5,574 nucleotides of DNA, taken from assembly GCA_946886325.1 (NCBI GenBank), contig CAMPIK010000200.1, positions 1 to 5,574 on the forward strand, written 5' to 3'. The stretch's first letter is position 1; each line of letters opens with the position of its first letter. The DNA is from an uncultured Shinella sp. Lineage in GTDB: Bacteria > Pseudomonadota > Alphaproteobacteria > Rhizobiales > Rhizobiaceae. Shown piece by piece: positions 1-5,574 of the stretch. The translations under genes were made by a program, and so were the position numbers. The notes beneath the pieces are model-generated. The model was not told where the DNA came from, ran no database searches, and was given only the letters and a program-made list of their open reading frames with translations.

Positions 1-125
1 AGGGCGGTTCCCGCCTCCCCGCTGAAAAACAGGGTCAGAACCGCGAGCGCCTGCGACGCCAGGAACAGCATCACCAGGACCGTGACGATCTTCAGGCCCT
101 TCAGCGCGGTCGCAAACACATCCAT
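1..125 (-). CDS. N-terminal fragment of a membrane or secreted protein (3' end outside window)
   Basis: An open frame starts with ATG at 125 and runs off the left edge after 41 complete codons. The visible peptide begins MDVFATALKGLKIV and continues with a hydrophobic stretch at about residues 13-34, so the product is either membrane-inserted or carries a signal sequence. It starts four bases after the TGA of the 356-residue gene, which makes it the fourth member of the operon. A GAGG overlaps that TGA and lies only two bases from the ATG but eight bases from a GTG at codon 3 (119), so the true start may be the GTG. Too little is visible to name a family. Confidence that this is a real gene rests on spacing, strand and the hydrophobic N-terminus. 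Confidence 0.7.
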   Translation of the reverse strand, partial: MDVFATALKGLKIVTVLVMLFLASQALAVLTLFFSGEAGTA

Positions 126-129
126 CGCC

Positions 130-1200
130 TCAATAGTCGAAAACGTGCTCGATGCCGGGATCGCCGATGCGCGCCCGGGCCAGAAGTTCCGTCAGTTCCG
201 CCATGTTGACCGTCAGCAGCAGGCGCTCGCCGTCAAATCCGGTGCGCGGCAGGCGCAGCATCAGCGTTCCGGGACCGTCATAGGCCGTTCCGTGCGGGAC
301 GGTTGCCGAGACCATGATCTCGTCATTGCCGGCGATTTCGACGATCGTGCCGCCGCGCGCGACGATGGCGGCGAGGATGCGCGTGAAGCGGGCATAACGC
401 GGGGTCTCGATGACGGTGCGGCCGGCCTCGCCGGGCATGACCGTGACACCGTCGATCGCCGCGAGCCCCGCGCCATCGACGCCGGAGACGACCGAGCGAA
501 TGCTCAGCTTGGCCTCGCCGGTGGCGGCAACGGCACCCTCGATCAGCCCGGCATAGCCCTGTTTCGCCGTCCACTCCGCTCCCAGCGCCAGCCGCCGCTC
601 CCAGCCGCGCAGCGGGCGCGACAGGGGCGCGGCCCAGAGCGCCGTCGTCTGGCCGGCGAAATCGTAGAGATACCACGGCGTCTGCCGCAGGAAGGCCGCA
701 TAATCCGCCGCCATGCGGGCGGAAACGATGTCCTGCGGCGATTTTTCCGGTCCGCGCAGCCAGGCGAAGAAGCGCCCGGCCGTCTCCTCGTAGGCCGCCT
801 TGGCCAGCATTTCGAGGGTGAAGCTGACGCCGATCGTGTGCACCATCGTGCGCGTCGCGCCATCGGCGCCGCCGTGCCGGTCTGCCACATTGGTGAGCGC
901 ACAGGTGGATTGCCAGAAGCCGAAGATGCTCTGGAGATAGCCGAACGCGTGTTCGTCGCTGGTTTCCAGCACGGATGCGAGACCGTCATAGGCGAAGACG
1001 ATATGCCATTCCGGATAGGTCAGGTAGCTGTTCGCCTCGCGACGCTGCCATTCGGGATCGGCGATAACAGGCTGATAGGTGTCCGGCTGCGGCTCGCCCC
1101 GGCAGAAGGCCTCGACATAGCCGACAGGCAGCATCAGCCCGATCACAAGGAGAACGACTGCTGCCAGCGCCCATTTCAACAGCTTGAAAAGCCGGCGCAT
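130..1200 (-). CDS. Conserved hypothetical membrane-anchored protein with YPEW motif
   Basis: This 356-residue protein is not one whose function I recognise. A basic N-terminus (MRRLFKLLKW) leads into one hydrophobic helix at about residues 9-28, without a lipobox, so it is probably anchored in the inner membrane with a large periplasmic domain. Conspicuous segments are NSYLTYPEWHIVFAYDGLA (57-75), FGYLQSIFGFWQSTC (86-100), HTIGVSFTLEMLAKAAYE (121-138) and QTPWYLYDFAG (173-183). They are rich in aromatic residues and look like conserved family blocks; I recall similar rhizobial hypothetical proteins carrying YPEW followed later by QTPWY. Cys33 and Cys100 are the only cysteines and could pair. 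The C-terminal third (about 225-335) looks beta-rich and globular. An in-frame GTG at 1203 is a possible start one codon earlier. The preceding gene's TGA overlaps the ATG by one base. A GGTGAG eight bases before the ATG is a plausible ribosome-binding site. Confidence 0.83.
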   Translation of the reverse strand: MRRLFKLLKWALAAVVLLVIGLMLPVGYVEAFCRGEPQPDTYQPVIADPEWQRREANSYLTYPEWHIVFAYDGLASVLETSDEHAFGYLQSIFGFWQSTCALTNVADRHGGADGATRTMVHTIGVSFTLEMLAKAAYEETAGRFFAWLRGPEKSPQDIVSARMAADYAAFLRQTPWYLYDFAGQTTALWAAPLSRPLRGWERRLALGAEWTAKQGYAGLIEGAVAATGEAKLSIRSVVSGVDGAGLAAIDGVTVMPGEAGRTVIETPRYARFTRILAAIVARGGTIVEIAGNDEIMVSATVPHGTAYDGPGTLMLRLPRTGFDGERLLLTVNMAELTELLARARIGDPGIEHVFDY

Positions 1201-1203
1201 CAC
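1198..1203 (-). promoter_or_regulatory. Stop/start overlap (GTGATG) coupling two genes
   Basis: The sequence GTGATG contains the TGA stop of the 135-residue membrane protein (1202-1200) and the ATG start of the next gene (1200-1198). It also holds an alternative in-frame GTG start at 1203, which would give a four-base GTGA overlap. Either way the two genes overlap, a typical arrangement for translational re-initiation. GGTGAG at 1214-1209 is eight bases from the ATG and five from the GTG, so it does not decide between them. Confidence 0.7.
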
Positions 1204-1607
1204 CTGATCTCACCGGCAAAGATGCGGCTGGACAGGAAGGCAAAGCCGCCGAGCAGCAGATGCGGCAGGTTGGCCATGATCTTGAACGTGAAATCGAGAT
1301 CGAGGATGCCGTAGTTGACGATGCCGAGATCGAGAAAGCCCGACCCCGTCGCAAGCCCCAGCAGGCCGTCGAGAAAATAGAGAATGCCGAAATAGAACAG
1401 GAAGATGCGCGACGCTTTTGCCGACAGGAAGGCCGCAATGCCGGCCCAGAGTGCTGACGCCACATGCAGGCTGTCATCATAGATGTCGAGCGCGAAAATG
1501 CCGAAGGCCCTGCCCTCGGCATCCGTCAGGCCGGGAACATAATTGAGCGAGGCGGCGATCAGCAGCGCAACCATATAGCCGGCGGCGATGAGGCGGAGTT
1601 TCGACAT
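1200..1607 (-). CDS. Small four-helix membrane protein, DUF4383-like
   Basis: A 135-residue, very hydrophobic protein, probably in the inner membrane. Likely membrane helices are at about residues 5-22, 47-63, 67-86 and 108-128. Two similar motifs, DSLHVASALWAG (45-56) and NLPHLLLGG (113-121), each put a histidine (His48, His116) near a helix start, with a Gly-rich RIFLFYFGILYFLDGLLG stretch (67-84) between them. This H-helix, G-rich helix, H-helix layout resembles the DUF4383 family; that link is from memory and tentative. The frame stays open upstream to 1790 inside the flavoprotein gene. The ATG at 1607 is preferred because it is preceded by AGGG at five bases spacing, starts ten bases after the flavoprotein stop, and begins a clean membrane helix. 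Function is unknown; the operon suggests it serves the exported flavoprotein. Confidence 0.82.
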   Translation of the reverse strand: MSKLRLIAAGYMVALLIAASLNYVPGLTDAEGRAFGIFALDIYDDSLHVASALWAGIAAFLSAKASRIFLFYFGILYFLDGLLGLATGSGFLDLGIVNYGILDLDFTFKIMANLPHLLLGGFAFLSSRIFAGEIR

Positions 1608-1612
1608 GGTGA

Positions 1613-1616
1613 CCCT
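1613..1616 (-). promoter_or_regulatory. Ribosome-binding site next to the flavoprotein stop codon
   Basis: AGGG lies one base after the TGA of the flavoprotein gene and five bases before the ATG at 1607. A ribosome finishing the flavoprotein would sit on this site, so the second gene is probably coupled to the first. It decides the start against a frame extending 61 codons further upstream. Confidence 0.6.
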
Positions 1617-1617
1617 A

Positions 1618-3114
1618 TCAGAACCGGGCGAAGTAGCCGTCCCACAACTGATTGCGGAAAACCAGCGCCTTGTCCACGTCCCGCTTGAAGGTGGCGAAGG
1701 AGGCGGCGGCCGGATAGGCGCTTTGCAGTTGCGCGAATGTCGCATGCGGCCGGTAGGGCAGATAATAGGAGCCGCCGATGGCGAGCACATCGTCGATCAA
1801 CTCGCCCGTCATGCGCGCCATGTCGGATTCCGCGCGCATGGTCTTTTCCTGCGAAAACAGCATGACGGCGGCGATGCGCGGTTCCGGCGCATAGGCAAGC
1901 ACGCTGTCGCGATCGGCCGCAACATAACGCAGCGTGATGTTCAGCAATTGCTGGTAGGAGGCCGGGATGACCGCCCGGCACATCGCGACGAAATCGCCGA
2001 AGCGTTCGGGTGCCACGAAATACTCGTGCAGGATATCGGTGCGGAAGGGATCGCGGTCGTCGAGCGTGATAACCGGCTCGTTCATCAGTGTATTGCGCGT
2101 CGCGGCGTTCGCGATCGCCGGACCGATGTCGGCTTCCGTCCACCAGCGCAGGTGTTTTGCGAGATCGGAGCCCGTCTGCGCGCGAAAAATCGCGCGTGAC
2201 GCATGGCTGACGAAGCCGGAACCGCTCGCCCGCGGCAGGTCGGACTGGTCGGCGGCCGGGCGATAGGTGACCAGCAGCCCGTCTTCGAAGAACCGATCGA
2301 GCGAGACGTCGAGACGGCCATAGGCCATGCCGATCGTCTTGTCGGTCGCGAGAAGGGTCGCGAAGCGCGATCCGAGGTCCGCGCCGGCCAATCGCTCGAA
2401 CGTGGGCTCAAGCCGGCGGTTCTCCACCATGTCCATTTCAAGATCGGTGATGATGCCGAAGAGCCCGTAGCCGCCCATCGCGTGGCGGAAGAGATCGGTG
2501 TTTTCCGTGCGCGAACAGGTGACGAGCGTGCCGTCGGCAAGCAGCATGCGCAGCGAGCGCACCGTCGCGCCGCAGCCGGAAAACGGCACGGGCCAGCCAT
2601 GCGCATTGACGGCGAAGGTGCTGGCGACGCCGAAATCGTTGTTCGACTGCATGACAGCGGGCGAAAAGCCGATCTCGTCGAGACGGGCGATCACCGTCGA
2701 CCAGCGCGTGCCGGCCGCAACGCGATAGGTCCGGGCGGCCACATCCGCCTCCAGCCATTCCTGTTGGAGCGTGATCGCGAGCCCGCGCGTCGGCAGGCTC
2801 TGCCCGCCCATCGAATGGCGCGCCGCACTCGGGGCAACCGCCTGGCCGCTTGCGCGCGCCTCCGCCAGCAAGGCCCGCATCCGCTCCACCATCGGATCGC
2901 CGGGATCGCCGGCATCCGTGACATGACGGGCCACATGCACCGGCGACAATTCGCTGGCATCGTTGAGAATGAGGCCTTCGTCCTCGCCGACTTCCGGCAG
3001 CACCGGAAAGGCCGGCCCGGAATCGCTCGCCGGCGGCGGCAGGAACCGGCCCGCCGCGGCACCCGCAAGGGCTGCGGCGCCGGCCAGCAGCCCGCGTCTC
3101 GTCCATCGTTTCAT
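1618..3114 (-). CDS. Tat-exported FAD-binding oxidoreductase (VAO/PCMH superfamily)
   Basis: This 498-residue protein is predicted to be a flavin-dependent oxidase or dehydrogenase exported folded to the periplasm. The N-terminus has a twin-arginine signal: MKRWTRRGLLAG, then an Ala/Gly-rich hydrophobic stretch to about residue 22. No clear AxA cleavage site is visible, so it could stay anchored. The FAD-binding half spans about residues 57-235. It contains ARHSMGGQ with His100 where many relatives attach FAD covalently, a phosphate-binding-type segment NNDFGVASTFAVNAHG (158-173), LLADGTLVTCSRTENTDLF (191-209) and GGYGLFGIITDLE (214-226). The HSMGGQ and GGYGLFGIIT segments recall cytokinin dehydrogenases. 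Residues about 240-498 form the substrate half, which I cannot match to a known substrate class. The ATG start is supported by a GAGGGG ribosome-binding site four bases upstream and by the Tat motif at the extreme N-terminus. It is the first gene of a four-gene run. Superfamily assignment is firm; substrate and electron acceptor are unknown. Confidence 0.88.
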   Translation of the reverse strand: MKRWTRRGLLAGAAALAGAAAGRFLPPPASDSGPAFPVLPEVGEDEGLILNDASELSPVHVARHVTDAGDPGDPMVERMRALLAEARASGQAVAPSAARHSMGGQSLPTRGLAITLQQEWLEADVAARTYRVAAGTRWSTVIARLDEIGFSPAVMQSNNDFGVASTFAVNAHGWPVPFSGCGATVRSLRMLLADGTLVTCSRTENTDLFRHAMGGYGLFGIITDLEMDMVENRRLEPTFERLAGADLGSRFATLLATDKTIGMAYGRLDVSLDRFFEDGLLVTYRPAADQSDLPRASGSGFVSHASRAIFRAQTGSDLAKHLRWWTEADIGPAIANAATRNTLMNEPVITLDDRDPFRTDILHEYFVAPERFGDFVAMCRAVIPASYQQLLNITLRYVAADRDSVLAYAPEPRIAAVMLFSQEKTMRAESDMARMTGELIDDVLAIGGSYYLPYRPHATFAQLQSAYPAAASFATFKRDVDKALVFRNQLWDGYFARF

Positions 3115-3118
3115 TGCG

Positions 3119-3124
3119 CCCCTC
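3119..3124 (-). promoter_or_regulatory. Ribosome-binding site of the FAD oxidoreductase gene
   Basis: GAGGGG lies four bases (CGCA) before the ATG at 3114. It is the strongest Shine-Dalgarno match in the four-gene run. It supports this start, which also places the twin-arginine motif at residues 6-7, rather than the longer reading frames that open further upstream in other frames. Confidence 0.75.
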
Positions 3125-3222
3125 GCCCGAACCGAATGGTTGCAAGGAAGAAGACGTATGAGCCAACGATTTCATTCGCTTGGGTTAGCGGCACAACCAG
3201 CAATGTGGGACGATTGCCAAAG

Positions 3223-3254
3223 AAAAAAGCCGGCACCTGAGGGGCGCCGGCTTT
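3223..3254 (-). terminator. Rho-independent terminator of gyrA
   Basis: Read on the minus strand, a 12-base arm AAAGCCGGCGCC (3254-3243) is followed by a five-base loop CCTCA and the arm GGTGCCGGCTTT (3237-3226), with the T-run ending at 3223. All twelve positions pair in RNA, one of them as a G-U wobble (3245 with 3235). The hairpin begins 26 bases after the gyrA stop codon. On the plus strand the wobble becomes an A-C mismatch and the downstream T-run is poor, so it should work mainly in the gyrA direction. Confidence 0.92.
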
Positions 3255-3280
3255 GCTTGTTCTCTCATTCGCCTTTGAGC

Positions 3281-5574
<2,294 letters not shown>

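Noticed and set aside
82..1314. Plus-strand open frame of 410 codons.
   Set aside because: It is antisense to the 356-residue gene, crosses gene boundaries on both sides, is full of Arg/Gly/Ala/Asp repeats, and has no domain. The minus-strand gene has a sensible membrane anchor, aromatic motifs and coupled junctions.
1608..1790. N-terminal extension of the small membrane protein (61 extra codons).
   Set aside because: The extension overlaps the flavoprotein coding region, reads as Pro/Arg/Ser-rich noise, and lacks a ribosome-binding site; the ATG at 1607 has one.
2892..2916. Short direct repeat of GGATCGCCGG-type sequence.
   Set aside because: It falls inside the flavoprotein gene and simply encodes AGDPGDP on the minus strand; two imperfect copies in GC-rich coding DNA are not meaningful.
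2438..3175. Minus-strand frame of 245 codons overlapping the flavoprotein start.
   Set aside because: It is an alternate frame of the flavoprotein gene, Arg/Gly-rich, without the Tat motif or FAD motifs that the accepted frame shows.
3125..3222. Promoter for the four-gene operon, such as a TTGGCA-like -35 on the minus strand near 3220.
   Set aside because: No acceptable -10 element lies at 16-18 bases from it or from other TTG-like hexamers in this gap. A promoter is probably present but I cannot place it.
2203..3240. Plus-strand open frame of 345 codons.
   Set aside because: It is antisense to the clearly real flavoprotein gene and extends into the terminator region; the translation is low-complexity and matches no family I know.

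Overview
The window reads as chromosomal DNA of an alphaproteobacterium, most likely one of the Rhizobiales close to Rhizobiaceae. The base composition is GC-rich, the dense coding leaves long mirror ORFs on the opposite strand, and the GyrA fragment has an alphaproteobacterial look, including a charged insert in its C-terminal domain. The lineage is judged from memory of these protein families, not from a search.

Every gene I can support lies on the minus strand, so transcription runs from high to low coordinates. From 5574 to 3281 is the C-terminal five-sixths of gyrA, the DNA gyrase subunit A; its N-terminus, including the active-site tyrosine and quinolone-resistance region, lies outside the window. 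A strong intrinsic terminator (3223-3254) closes gyrA. The gap between gyrA and the next gene is 166 bases and shows no promoter I would defend.

From 3114 down to the left edge lies a tightly packed run of four genes: a Tat-exported FAD-linked oxidoreductase of the VAO/PCMH superfamily (3114-1618); a 135-residue protein with four predicted membrane helices and a DUF4383-like pattern (1607-1200); a 356-residue membrane-anchored protein of a conserved but uncharacterised family (1200-130); and the first 41 codons of another membrane-targeted protein (from 125, running off the window). Gaps between these genes are +10, -1 and +4 bases, which strongly suggests one translationally coupled operon.

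The four-gene run is the part worth attention. It pairs a predicted exported flavoenzyme with three predicted inner-membrane or envelope proteins of unknown function. A working hypothesis is an envelope oxidation system in which the flavoprotein oxidises an unknown substrate and a membrane partner helps handle electrons or substrate. Nothing in the window identifies the substrate. No mobile elements, CRISPR arrays, tRNA or rRNA genes were seen.
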